A stretch of DNA of 34,104 bases from an uncultured Lachnospiraceae bacterium (GTDB lineage: Bacteria > Bacillota > Clostridia > Lachnospirales > Lachnospiraceae), in assembly GCA_947172705.1 (NCBI GenBank), contig CAMWCA010000038.1, positions 1 to 34,104 on the forward strand, in the 5' to 3' direction. The translations under genes were made by a program, and so were the position numbers. Of this stretch, positions 24,200-32,669 are shown piece by piece (the first letter of the stretch is position 1; every line of letters starts with the position of its first letter). The notes beneath the pieces were generated by a model, which did not search any database, was not told the origin of the DNA, and saw only the letters and a list, made by a program, of their open reading frames with translations.

Positions 24200-25750
24200 A
24201 TGGAAAATGCATTGTTAAAACAGCTGTCTGCTATCCTGAGTAATGTAATGGAAGCGGTAGCAAGGGCAAATGATGCCGTTAACAGCGTGGTATGGGGTAT
24301 CCCCATGCTGATCCTGATTATCGGCACAGGCATCTATCTTACAGTGGGAATGAAGTTCTTCCAGATTACACGCATCAAACACTGGATGAACGAGACCTTT
24401 CTCGCCATTTTCAAAAAGAAACACGTAACCGCCCATACCGGAAAGGATGAAACCTCTATTTCTCAGTTTCAGGCGCTTTCCACTGCTCTCGCCGCTACTA
24501 TCGGCGTGGGGAACATCGCCGGAGTCGCAGGCGCCATCATTACCGGAGGTGCAGGCGCCGTATTCTGGATGTGGCTTTCCGCCCTGTTCGGCATGATGAC
24601 AAACTATTCGGAAAACGTGCTGGGCATTTTTTACCGCCGCAAAAATTCCCGTGACGAATGGTCAGGCGGCGCTATGTATTACCTTCAGGATGGACTGAAA
24701 GGGAAAAAGATCATCGGCGTTTTCGCAAAGCCTCTCGCCATTCTTTTCGCCATTTTCTGTGTGCTTGCTTCCTTCGGAATCGGCAACATGACCCAGGTAC
24801 ACGAAATTGCAAGTTCCCTGGAGGATACCTTTTTCATTCCTCCCCTTGCCACCGGTATCATCATGGCAGTCATTGCCTCACTGGTTATTCTGGGCGGTAT
24901 CAAGGCGATTGGAAATGTAACGGAAAAAATCGTTCCCTTTATGGCGTGCGCTTATATTCTGGGAACCGTGGTTGTTCTGATTATGAATATTACTTCCGTA
25001 CCTGCCGTATTTGGGGCTATCTTTACCAATGCCTTTGGGCTTCGTCCCATTGCAGGCGCTACTGTGGGAATCATGATCAAGCAGGCTATGACCATGGGCT
25101 TTAAGCGAGGCGTGTTCTCCAATGAAGCCGGGCTTGGCTCCTCTGTTATGGTGCATTCTGCATCCAATGTAAAGGAACCTATTGTACAGGGCATGTGGGG
25201 CATCTTTGAAGTATTTTTTGATACCATTGTGGTTTGCACCCTAACCGCTTTCACTGTCTTAAGCTCAGGTCTGATCGATTTGGAAACAGGCGAAGTTCTT
25301 ACCTCATCCACCGGCGCATCCCTTGTAAGCGAAGCCTTATCAGAAGGGCTGGGCACACTTGCCGGCGGTTTTGTCGCCATTGCTATCTGCCTCTTTGCCT
25401 TTTCAACCGTATTGGGCTGGTCCTTCTATGGCACTAAGTCCTGCGAGTATTTATTTGGCACCAAGGCAACCATCGTATATAAGGTCATTTTCGTTGTCTG
25501 CATTATCTTCGGCGCTACCATGAGCTTTGACCTTGCCTGGGCAATTGCAGACACCTTAAACGCACTGATGGCGATCCCCAACCTGATCGGTGTTCTTGCT
25601 CTCTCCGGTACGGTATTTGCCATTACCAAAAATTATCTTGCCCGTAAGGTTACCAAAACAGATGTAAAGGCAAAACCTATGCTTTCCTTTGATCCTACTA
25701 TTCAGGAAATGCAGGAAAAGGCGCTTGCTGAGGAAGAAGCGGCGCAGTAG
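24200..25750 (+). CDS. Sodium:alanine/glycine (or glutamine) symporter, AgcS/AlsT family
   Basis: 516 residues with about ten to eleven membrane helices. Family hallmarks are QFQALSTALAATIGVGNIAGVAGAI near residue 90, GGAGAVFWMWLSALFGM, and GFKRGVFSNEAGLGSSVMVHSAS near residue 300. It imports a small neutral amino acid with Na+ across the membrane; alanine, glycine and glutamine are the known substrates of the family and cannot be told apart here. AGGAG lies 11 nt before the ATG. The gene is monocistronic, with a leader terminator upstream and a shared convergent terminator downstream. Confidence 0.93.
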   Translation: MENALLKQLSAILSNVMEAVARANDAVNSVVWGIPMLILIIGTGIYLTVGMKFFQITRIKHWMNETFLAIFKKKHVTAHTGKDETSISQFQALSTALAATIGVGNIAGVAGAIITGGAGAVFWMWLSALFGMMTNYSENVLGIFYRRKNSRDEWSGGAMYYLQDGLKGKKIIGVFAKPLAILFAIFCVLASFGIGNMTQVHEIASSLEDTFFIPPLATGIIMAVIASLVILGGIKAIGNVTEKIVPFMACAYILGTVVVLIMNITSVPAVFGAIFTNAFGLRPIAGATVGIMIKQAMTMGFKRGVFSNEAGLGSSVMVHSASNVKEPIVQGMWGIFEVFFDTIVVCTLTAFTVLSSGLIDLETGEVLTSSTGASLVSEALSEGLGTLAGGFVAIAICLFAFSTVLGWSFYGTKSCEYLFGTKATIVYKVIFVVCIIFGATMSFDLAWAIADTLNALMAIPNLIGVLALSGTVFAITKNYLARKVTKTDVKAKPMLSFDPTIQEMQEKALAEEEAAQ

Positions 25751-25773
25751 ACCCTTTTGTTTCCATACAAAAA

Positions 25774-25819
25774 AGCTTTGCCGGATCTGCAAAGGAGAAC
25801 ACCGGCAAAGCTCTTTTTT
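25774..25819. terminator. Bidirectional terminator between agcS and the DUF1189 gene
   Basis: AGCTTTGCCGG (25774-25784) / CCGGCAAAGCT (25802-25812), loop 17 nt, then CTTTTTT on the plus strand. On the minus strand the stem is followed by TTTTTTG. The stop codon of the minus-strand gene lies in the T-run. Confidence 0.88.
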
Positions 25820-26630
25820 AATTTCCCATTCCTGATGAAAATCCGATCGGCGGCTGAACCTCCGGTTCCTTCAGCTTCTGCATCGCCAGCGCAAGAATCA
25901 ACACGGAAACTCCAAAGTTGATCACGAAGGAAAGCGGAAAAAGCGGAATATGAAAAGGAAGGAAGGATAATACTGCCTTGATCAAAAGCGGCAGCGTCCT
26001 GCTGTAAATTCCCATCACATACAACTGTCCAAAGGTAAGGTTACATTTCATACAGGATCTCACGATCATGCCTAATAACGCCACAAACAAAGCCCCCACG
26101 AAAAACCATGCCGTCATCCACACAAAAGCAACCGCCATGGTAATCCCAATGATCAGGTAAGCATAAGGCACCCATTTCATCAGTTCATCCCTGCTGAAGT
26201 CAAAATAAATGTCGTCAAAGTAAAGCTCCTGCACCTGACCATTGTCTTTTATAATGATCTTTTCCGAATCCATCATGATAACATCTGAATAATCATTCAG
26301 GAAATCCCACATTTCGCCTGCACTGTAGAAAACATAGTCAGGGTCTGTATCGATTTCCACATAGGTGTCGCCATAATCATAAAGAAACGTGTCTTCCACC
26401 CACAAAACGCCGTTTGTCAGTTCAAAATCCGGTACATACTCTTCTATTGCCGTGCCGATTCCCCCGCTCTTAACCATAAAATCAGCAAGGGGTATTCCCA
26501 TTGTGATTAAAAAGTAAATAATCATCAAAACAACGCCAAATCCAAATACCTTAAATTTTTTATTGTTCAAAAAGCTCCGATAACTTTTGTAGCTGTAAAT
26601 GGACAAAGCCATCTCCTTAAAAATATTCAT
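25818..26630 (-). CDS. DUF1189-family membrane protein
   Basis: 270 residues. One membrane helix lies near residues 28-50, followed by an extracytoplasmic acidic region (about 55-150; DTDPDYVFYSAGEMWDFLNDYSDVI) and three or four helices to the C-terminus. The N-terminal SIYSYKSYRSFLNNKKFKVFGFG and overall layout fit DUF1189. No function is known. GGGAGGAG precedes the ATG. The aldolase terminator (26656-26683) ends about 25 bp upstream and leaves no space for a separate promoter, so expression probably depends on read-through. Confidence 0.78.
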   Translation of the reverse strand: MNIFKEMALSIYSYKSYRSFLNNKKFKVFGFGVVLMIIYFLITMGIPLADFMVKSGGIGTAIEEYVPDFELTNGVLWVEDTFLYDYGDTYVEIDTDPDYVFYSAGEMWDFLNDYSDVIMMDSEKIIIKDNGQVQELYFDDIYFDFSRDELMKWVPYAYLIIGITMAVAFVWMTAWFFVGALFVALLGMIVRSCMKCNLTFGQLYVMGIYSRTLPLLIKAVLSFLPFHIPLFPLSFVINFGVSVLILALAMQKLKEPEVQPPIGFSSGMGN

Positions 26631-26655
26631 GTTCTCCTCCCTGCATTAAGATGAA

Positions 26656-26683
26656 AAAGGCTGTCCATATAAGGGCAGCCTTT
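26656..26683 (-). terminator. Terminator after the fructose-bisphosphate aldolase gene
   Basis: AAAGGCTGTCC (26656-26666) / GGGCAGCCTTT (26673-26683), loop 6 nt. On the minus strand it ends in TTTTTC. Confidence 0.8.
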
Positions 26684-26709
26684 CATTTCTTTAAAAAAAT
26701 CTAATCGCT

Positions 26710-27573
26710 TTAAGCCTTGTTTACAGAACCAAAAATCTCCATTTTTTCTTTCACAGTAGCTTTAATTGCCTCAAAGCCAGGCGCAAGAAGCTTACGAGGA
26801 TCAAATCCCTTGCCTTCCAGATCCTTGCCTGCTTCGATATACTTACGTGTAGCTGCTGCAAAGGACAGCTGGCATTCTGTGTTAACGTTGATCTTGGCAA
26901 CGCCTAAGGAAATTGCCTTCTGGATCATCTCTGTAGGAATGCCTGTACCACCGTGGAGCACCAAAGGCATGTCTCCTGTGAGCTGCTGGATTGCATCCAG
27001 AGTCTCAAAAGATAAGCCCTTCCAGTTTGCAGGATATTTGCCGTGAATGTTGCCAATGCCTGCTGCCAGGAAGTCGATTCCCAGATCTGCAATTGCCTTG
27101 CACTCATTGGGGTCTGCGCATTCGCCCATACCGATTACGCCGTCTTCCTCACCGCCGATGGAACCAACCTCTGCCTCGATAGAGATGCCCTTATCATGAG
27201 CTGCTGCAACCAGTTCTTTGGTCTTTGCTACGTTCTCCTCGATAGGATAATGGGAACCGTCAAACATAACAGATGAGAAACCTGCCTCGATGCATTTGTA
27301 GCAGTGCTCATAGCTGCCGTGATCCAAATGAAGCGCTACAGGAACTGTGATGTTCTGATCCTTGATCAGTCCATTCACCATACCAACTACCACATCATAT
27401 CCGCCCATGTACTTGCCTGCACCTTCAGACACACCAAGAATAACCGGGGAATTATTTTCCTGTGCTGTTAACAGGATTGCTTTTGTCCACTCAAGGTTGT
27501 TAATGTTGAACTGTCCAACTGCGTAGTGACCTGCTTTTGCTTTTTGAAGCATTTCTGTTGCTGATACTAACAT
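26710..27573 (-). CDS. fba: Class II fructose-1,6-bisphosphate aldolase
   Basis: 287 residues. Cleaves fructose 1,6-bisphosphate to dihydroxyacetone phosphate and glyceraldehyde 3-phosphate in glycolysis. Zinc and substrate motifs are HLDHGSYEH (82-90), EAEVGSIGGEEDGV, GNIHGKYP, LHGGTGIP and KINVNTE. The short, gap-free form resembles the FbaA/GatY-type class IIB enzymes of Firmicutes; tagatose-bisphosphate activity is possible in close relatives. GGAGG precedes the ATG, and a TATAAT -10 box lies at 27618-27623 without a good -35. A terminator follows the gene. Confidence 0.93.
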   Translation of the reverse strand: MLVSATEMLQKAKAGHYAVGQFNINNLEWTKAILLTAQENNSPVILGVSEGAGKYMGGYDVVVGMVNGLIKDQNITVPVALHLDHGSYEHCYKCIEAGFSSVMFDGSHYPIEENVAKTKELVAAAHDKGISIEAEVGSIGGEEDGVIGMGECADPNECKAIADLGIDFLAAGIGNIHGKYPANWKGLSFETLDAIQQLTGDMPLVLHGGTGIPTEMIQKAISLGVAKINVNTECQLSFAAATRKYIEAGKDLEGKGFDPRKLLAPGFEAIKATVKEKMEIFGSVNKA

Positions 27574-27687
27574 TTTTATTTACCTCCGTTAAATTAATAA
27601 CACTCTGATCGTTTCCTATTATACCCTATTTGGCATAAAAATGGAATAACCTATCAAAATTTTTCCATATTATCTGGAACTGTATTT

Positions 27688-28587
27688 TTATTTGTCAGGA
27701 ACCTTAATATTCAAAGCCTGCTTTCTGTTAATGATCTCTACTTCCCTGTGCTTTCCGCCAAATTCCCCGTCAAGCGTCCATGGGATCTCCTCCTCGGAAG
27801 TGATCTTTAAGGTCTTTGCCCTGAAGCAGTACATGCAGTCCGTATTAATATTCCGGTTGATCAGCGCCGCCATAATCAAATTCAATTCTATGGGATTGGA
27901 AGGCTTCTTGATTAATGTGACCTCAAACTCCCCGTCATCCAGCTGAACGTACTTTCCTGTAATGCGTTTAAATCCGCCAACGGAAATGGAATTGGTAATC
28001 ATCCCAAATAAAAACTCACTCTCCACCGAAAGCTGTTCGCTTTCCACTTTCATCTTGTAGGCGCGGATTGTGGAGAGACGCCGCATTCCTTCCAGGATAT
28101 ATGCCATGTGACCTAATATGTTTTTGATGTCCTGAGAAGTCTCATAGGAGACATCCGTAAAAATTCCAAACGCTGCAATATATACAAAACTATCGTTGTT
28201 AAAATCACCTATATCACAGGCAAAGGTTTTACCCTGGACGATCGCCTGGGCAGCATGGATCATGTTCTTAGGAATATGAAGGCTGTTGGCAAAATCGTTG
28301 GTACTTCCCGCAGGTACGTATCCAATGGGTATTTTCTCCTGGCACTGCATCATTCCGGTTACCACCTCATCCAGGGTGCCGTCTCCGCCGCTGCAGACCG
28401 CAAGGTCATAAAACCCCTTTCGCCGCTCCTTTACCGCGGTAAGCCCGTCCCCTCTTGCCTGGGTGGGATAAGCGGTGACTTCATATCCGGCTTTGGTAAA
28501 AATATCAATAATATCCAATAAGTTACTTCTGATCTTCGCCTTGCCCGCTTTGGGATTATAGATGAAAAGCATCTTTTTCTTTTCCAT
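27688..28587 (-). CDS. Diacylglycerol/lipid kinase, DagK/YegS/BmrU family
   Basis: 299 residues. The N-terminal nucleotide-binding part has NPKAGKAK (11-18) and GGDGTLDEVVTG (67-78), followed by GYVPAGSTNDFA; the C-terminal beta-sandwich includes LDGEFGG. Members phosphorylate diacylglycerol or related lipids and help recycle lipoteichoic-acid by-products. The ribosome site is part of a run of nine G (28595-28603). An intrinsic terminator lies just upstream (28614-28635), so it is the last gene of the hprK operon only if there is read-through. Confidence 0.9.
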   Translation of the reverse strand: MEKKKMLFIYNPKAGKAKIRSNLLDIIDIFTKAGYEVTAYPTQARGDGLTAVKERRKGFYDLAVCSGGDGTLDEVVTGMMQCQEKIPIGYVPAGSTNDFANSLHIPKNMIHAAQAIVQGKTFACDIGDFNNDSFVYIAAFGIFTDVSYETSQDIKNILGHMAYILEGMRRLSTIRAYKMKVESEQLSVESEFLFGMITNSISVGGFKRITGKYVQLDDGEFEVTLIKKPSNPIELNLIMAALINRNINTDCMYCFRAKTLKITSEEEIPWTLDGEFGGKHREVEIINRKQALNIKVPDK

Positions 28588-28604
28588 CGTAGTTCCCCCC
28601 CCCT

Positions 28605-28635
28605 TTGAAAAAAGAGCAAAGCCTGCGCTTTGCCC
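28605..28635 (-). terminator. Terminator after crh
   Basis: Minus strand: GGGCAAAGC (28635-28627), 4-nt loop, GCUUUGCUC (28622-28614; one mismatch), then a T-rich run over 28605-28613. It lies 8 bp after the crh stop and directly before the ribosome site of the lipid kinase gene. Confidence 0.78.
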
Positions 28636-28642
28636 TTGTGTC

Positions 28643-28903
28643 CTAATTTTTTTCGCCGCTCAGGTAATCTTCCATGCTGTTCATCGCTTCCTGCTCATCG
28701 CTTCCGTTTGTGATTACCGTAACTGCTTCGCCGCTGTTCAGAGCAAGACTCATCATGCCCATAATGCTTTTCGCATTTACCCGTTTGCCTTCTGTTTCAA
28801 TGTAAACAGAGCTTTCATGCTGACTTGCCACTTGCACCAGCATTGCAACAGGTCTGGCCTCAAGCCCGCCGTTTAATTGGATTTTAATAGACTTTTCGAT
28901 CAT
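28643..28903 (-). CDS. crh: Crh-like HPr paralogue (Ser46 present, His15 replaced by Glu)
   Basis: 86 residues, the length of HPr/Crh. The catalytic-site segment reads NGGLEARPVA, so position 15, His in all PTS HPr proteins, is Glu; Bacillus subtilis Crh has Gln there. The regulatory segment NAKSIMGMMSL keeps Ser46 at the exact position. It should therefore be phosphorylated by HPr kinase but unable to carry phosphate in sugar transport, and act as a CcpA co-effector or regulator. It follows whiA by 15 bp, as crh does in Bacillus, and hprK heads the same gene cluster. Strict proof of a CcpA partnership is absent. Confidence 0.85.
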   Translation of the reverse strand: MIEKSIKIQLNGGLEARPVAMLVQVASQHESSVYIETEGKRVNAKSIMGMMSLALNSGEAVTVITNGSDEQEAMNSMEDYLSGEKN

Positions 28904-28918
28904 AATGACACTCCTCCC

Positions 28919-29791
28919 TTATCCCTTAATCTTTTCAGCCATATCGCTGAGCTTTCTCAATCTATGATTTACACCGGATTTTCCTACCGGTGGATTAAGG
29001 TACCTTCCTAATTCCTGAAGAGAACTTTCCGGATACTTCAGTCTGATTTCCGCCATCTGTCTTAAGCTTTCAGGCAAATTAGACAGCCCGTAGCTTTTCT
29101 GTAAAAGCAAAATATCTTCTATTTGTTTACTTGCTGCATGAACCGTCTTGGTAATATTCGCCGCTTCACAATTAACCTGTCTGTTGATGGAATTTCTTAC
29201 TTCCTTTTCTACCCGAAGATTTTCCAGGAGCATCAGAGACTGATGCGCACCCATTACATTCAAAAGATCAACAATTCCCGCGCCTTCCTTTAAATATACC
29301 ACATAATATTTTTTGCGTCTTACAATTTTTGCATCGATCTCAAAGCTATAAATCGCCTCCCGGATCTGCAGCGCCTGCTCCTCATTTTCACATACGAACT
29401 CCAAATGATAACCCTTTTGAGGGTCGCTCATAGAACCAATACACAGGAAAACGCCTCTCAAAAAGGCACGCCTGCAACAACTGTTCCTGAGCAAAAGGGG
29501 ATTGGTTTTTTCAGAAAGTTCATGCAATTCCCCGTCTTCATCCAGAATCTTAACTGCCTGCAATACTTTGACCACATTCTCATTAATAATAAATGTTTTC
29601 TTTAATAATGTAAAGTATTTTCTGGAGGCAAATGGATTTTCAAATAAAATCCTGACTTCCTCCTTTGCGTCTCCGTCCGCTTCAAGCCTGCTTCCAAAGT
29701 GAATCAGCCCGGCAAGCTCCGCAAGCTGGCAATGTCTGGAACCCGCTATTACCTTTTCCAGTTCTTCCTTCACATCTGATGAAAATGACAT
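28919..29791 (-). CDS. whiA: DNA-binding protein WhiA
   Basis: 290 residues, slightly short for the family (about 310-320). The N-terminal LAGLIDADG-like domain covers about 1-190 (MSFSSDVKEELEK, CQLAELAGLIHFGSRLE, CCRRAFLRGVFLCIGSMSDPQKGYHLEF). The C-terminal helix-turn-helix is PESSLQELGRYLNPPVGKSGVNHRLRKL. WhiA links cell division, chromosome segregation and metabolism in Firmicutes and sporulation septation in Actinobacteria. AAAGGA lies 7 nt before ATG. It sits between rapZ and crh, 18 bp after rapZ. Confidence 0.95.
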   Translation of the reverse strand: MSFSSDVKEELEKVIAGSRHCQLAELAGLIHFGSRLEADGDAKEEVRILFENPFASRKYFTLLKKTFIINENVVKVLQAVKILDEDGELHELSEKTNPLLLRNSCCRRAFLRGVFLCIGSMSDPQKGYHLEFVCENEEQALQIREAIYSFEIDAKIVRRKKYYVVYLKEGAGIVDLLNVMGAHQSLMLLENLRVEKEVRNSINRQVNCEAANITKTVHAASKQIEDILLLQKSYGLSNLPESLRQMAEIRLKYPESSLQELGRYLNPPVGKSGVNHRLRKLSDMAEKIKG

Positions 29792-29809
29792 AATTCCATC
29801 CTTTACCTG

Positions 29810-30673
29810 CTATATGCCTTGTCCCAAATCCCGATGCTCGATCTTAACTCCATATTCCCCGCTGTTTTTCATACGCTCATAGAGCTTATTGGCAAGGGTT
29901 ACGCTTCTGTGTTTTCCGCCGGTACAGCCGATTCCGATCACCAGTTGGTACTTTCCCTCTTTTACATAGTTGGGAATCAAAAACTCCACCATATCTGTCA
30001 GCTTTTCTATGAAAACATGTGCCTCCGAAAAGCCCATCACAAAGTCCTGAACCTCTTTATCATTTCCCGTTTTATATTTCAATTCATCAATATAAAAGGG
30101 ATTAGGCAAAAACCTTACGTCAAAAACCAGGTCCGCGTCCGCAGGAATACCGTGTTTAAAGCCAAATGACAGGATTGTGATCATCAGGCTGTTGTATTCC
30201 TTATTCTGTACAAAAATGCCTTCCAGTTCCTCTTTCAACTCTCTGGTAAGCAGATTGGAAGTATCGATCACATAATCAGACTTAATCCTGATATCATTTA
30301 AAATAACTCTTTCTTTTTTGATGCCATCTTCAATCCTCCCATTAGGAGAAAGCGGATGCATCCTGCGGGTCTCCTTGTATCGCTTCAGCAACGTCCGGTC
30401 ATTTGCTTCCATAAACAGAATCTCAAAATCGTAACCGTTCTCCCTGAGCTTTTCCAATACCCTTTGCACATCCGCAAAAGCCTGATTTGCGCGCACATCC
30501 AGCCCCAGCGCAACCTTGGTCACCTCTCCGCCGGGCGTTGCAATCAGCTCCACAAATTTCTCAATCAGGGATACCGGAAGATTATCCACACAATAAAATC
30601 CGGCATCCTCCAGCATTCTGAGAGCTGTACTTTTTCCCCCTCCGCTCATGCCGGTTACCACTACAAAACGCAT
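29810..30673 (-). CDS. rapZ: RNase adapter protein RapZ (YvcJ), nucleotide-binding
   Basis: 287 residues. Walker A GMSGGGKST (8-16), CVDNLP near residue 30, and the C-terminal GIGCTGGKHRSV block are diagnostic. In E. coli RapZ guides RNase E to the GlmZ RNA to control glucosamine-6-phosphate synthesis; in Bacillus, YvcJ binds and hydrolyses ATP/GTP with a less clear role. AAGGAGG precedes the ATG. It lies between murB (10 bp upstream) and whiA, consistent with a cell-wall precursor link. Confidence 0.95.
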   Translation of the reverse strand: MRFVVVTGMSGGGKSTALRMLEDAGFYCVDNLPVSLIEKFVELIATPGGEVTKVALGLDVRANQAFADVQRVLEKLRENGYDFEILFMEANDRTLLKRYKETRRMHPLSPNGRIEDGIKKERVILNDIRIKSDYVIDTSNLLTRELKEELEGIFVQNKEYNSLMITILSFGFKHGIPADADLVFDVRFLPNPFYIDELKYKTGNDKEVQDFVMGFSEAHVFIEKLTDMVEFLIPNYVKEGKYQLVIGIGCTGGKHRSVTLANKLYERMKNSGEYGVKIEHRDLGQGI

Positions 30674-30683
30674 TTATGCCTCC

Positions 30684-31604
30684 TTAAAAATCCCCAAGAA
30701 AAATCACTTCTGTTTCCAGTGTGACATCAAATTTTTCTTTTACCCTCTCCTGTACTTCCCGGATCACCTCCGCAACATCTGCTGCCGTGGCATTTCCGGC
30801 ATTGATCACAAACCCACAGTGCTTTTCGGAAACCCTGGCATCGCCTATGGAGTATCCCCGAAGCCCTGCATCCATAATCAGTTTTCCTGCAAAATATCCC
30901 TGGGGTCTTTTGAAGGTGCTTCCCGCGCTGGCATATTCCAGAGGCTGCTTTTCCCTGCGCTTCCTTGTAAGCTCTTCCATTTTTGCCCCAATCTCTTCTT
31001 TATTGCCCTGTTCCAGCCTAAAGACTACCTCAAGCACAATAAACGGTCTTTTCTTAATGGCGCTGGTCCGGTATCCAAACTCCATAACGTCCTTATCCAG
31101 CACAAGAATTTCTCCCTGCTCACTGATCACCCTTACCTGCTCTACCACCTGCGCCATTTCCCCTCCATAAGCCCCGGCGTTCATCACCACGCCTCCTCCT
31201 ATGGTTCCCGGAATGCCCGACGCAAATTCAAGCCCCGTCAATCCGCTTTCCATGGCGCAACGTGCTACTTGGGTCAAAAGCGCCCCTGCGCCGGCTCTGA
31301 TCAAAGTACCGTCCACAGAAATATCATTCATTTTACTGCCGATTTGCAGAATAACGCCTTCATATCCCTTATCCCCCACCAGAAGATTACTGCCGTTTCC
31401 CAATACAAAATAGGGCGTCTCCACTTCCTTCAGATAGGGGATGATCTTCCTCAACTGCTCGCTGCTGCTCACCTGTACCAGATACTGTGCTTCTCCCCCA
31501 ACGCGAAAGGTCGTATGCCTGGACATGGGTTCATTTACCAAAATATCCTCTTCCGGTACATAAACCTTAAGAAACTCATAAATAGCTGAACTGATTTTTT
31601 CCAC
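30684..31604 (-). CDS. murB: UDP-N-acetylmuramate dehydrogenase MurB
   Basis: 306 residues. FAD-binding segments are FRVGGEA, LGNGSNLLV and GLEFASGIPGTIGGGVVMNAGAYG. The catalytic Ser lies in YASAGSTFKRP, and the last conserved Glu in TLETEVIFLG. It reduces UDP-GlcNAc-enolpyruvate to UDP-MurNAc with NADPH in peptidoglycan synthesis. The segment lengths fit the short type II MurB of Firmicutes. The start is GTG 31604 with AGGTGA upstream; no better ATG is near. It lies 63 bp after glcK and 10 bp before rapZ. Confidence 0.95.
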   Translation of the reverse strand: MEKISSAIYEFLKVYVPEEDILVNEPMSRHTTFRVGGEAQYLVQVSSSEQLRKIIPYLKEVETPYFVLGNGSNLLVGDKGYEGVILQIGSKMNDISVDGTLIRAGAGALLTQVARCAMESGLTGLEFASGIPGTIGGGVVMNAGAYGGEMAQVVEQVRVISEQGEILVLDKDVMEFGYRTSAIKKRPFIVLEVVFRLEQGNKEEIGAKMEELTRKRREKQPLEYASAGSTFKRPQGYFAGKLIMDAGLRGYSIGDARVSEKHCGFVINAGNATAADVAEVIREVQERVKEKFDVTLETEVIFLGDF

Positions 31605-31667
31605 CTCTTCACCTGCTGTTCTTTATTTCCCACCTCAATCTATTAGGTTTGCTTCCCCGGCAAAAAT

Positions 31668-32609
31668 TTACTGTTCATCCAGTATCAGCTTTGCGGCGCC
31701 ATAAATACCAGCATCGTTTCCAAGGGTTGCAAGTGCAAACTTTACATTTCGATTGGCATGGAAAACATTTTTTTCATAATGGGGTCTTATGTAGTCCATC
31801 AGAATTTCTCCCGCCTTTGACACGCCTCCGCCTATTACTATGGTCTCAGGATTTACCACTCCGGCAATCACAGAAAGACCGTCTCCTAAATATTTGCCGA
31901 ACTCTTCCGCCACCTCCATGGCAAGGGCATCCTTTTGTTTTACTGCATCGAAGACAGTTTTCGCAGAAATCCTGCCCTCTCGGAGAATACTCTCCCTGTT
32001 GCTTTCCGCCAGTTTTCGGAATGCCAGCCTTGCAATTCCCGTTGCAGATGCATATTGCTCCAGGCATCCCTTGTTGCCACAGCCGCAGCTTTCCGTCTCT
32101 TCATCCTGCACATGGATATGGCCGATCTCTCCGCCTGCCCCTCTGAAGCCTGTCAACACTTTTCCGCCAATGATGATGCCTCCGCCTACGCCGGTACCAA
32201 GTGTTACCATGATCAGATCGCTGCTTCCCTGACCGCCGCCCTTCCACATTTCTCCAAGGGCTGCAACATTGGCGTCATTCCCCGCCATAACAGGCATATG
32301 CAGAATATTTTCCAGAGTCCCTTTAATACTGAAAGTTCCCCATCCTAAATTTACAGCTCTGTGCACCACGCCTTCACTGTCAATGGGTCCCGGCGCTCCT
32401 ACGCCTACGCCTACCACTTTATCAGAAGCGATCTTCTTTTCTTCCATTTTCTTTTGAATGCTTTCTGCAACGTCTGGCAGAATGTGGCTGCCTTCCTCCT
32501 CTGTTCTTGTGGGAATTTCCCACTTTTCCAGAAGCTTTCCCTCCACATCAAAGAAACCAAGCTTTACCGTTGTGCCTCCAACATCCACTCCAAATACATA
32601 TTGACTCAT
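31668..32609 (-). CDS. glcK: ROK-family glucokinase
   Basis: 313 residues. The ATP site is DVGGTTVKLG (9-18), the ROK zinc motif is CGCGNKGCLEQYASATG, and GGEIGHIHV carries the sugar-binding Glu-His. It phosphorylates glucose to glucose 6-phosphate, serving non-PTS sugar uptake and disaccharide breakdown. Fused DNA-binding helices are absent, so it is an enzyme rather than a ROK repressor. AGAGGG precedes the ATG. It lies 60 bp after hprK, a sensible pairing because HPr kinase responds to glycolytic intermediates. Confidence 0.94.
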   Translation of the reverse strand: MSQYVFGVDVGGTTVKLGFFDVEGKLLEKWEIPTRTEEEGSHILPDVAESIQKKMEEKKIASDKVVGVGVGAPGPIDSEGVVHRAVNLGWGTFSIKGTLENILHMPVMAGNDANVAALGEMWKGGGQGSSDLIMVTLGTGVGGGIIIGGKVLTGFRGAGGEIGHIHVQDEETESCGCGNKGCLEQYASATGIARLAFRKLAESNRESILREGRISAKTVFDAVKQKDALAMEVAEEFGKYLGDGLSVIAGVVNPETIVIGGGVSKAGEILMDYIRPHYEKNVFHANRNVKFALATLGNDAGIYGAAKLILDEQ

Positions 32610-32669
32610 AATGACCCTCTCTTTATCTTTATTATTTTTTTACTGATTTATGCTGTATACAAAAAAATT

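Noticed and set aside
30648..31589. Plus-strand frame of 313 residues
   Set aside because: It lies antisense to murB, has no ribosome site, and its composition is typical of a shadow frame.
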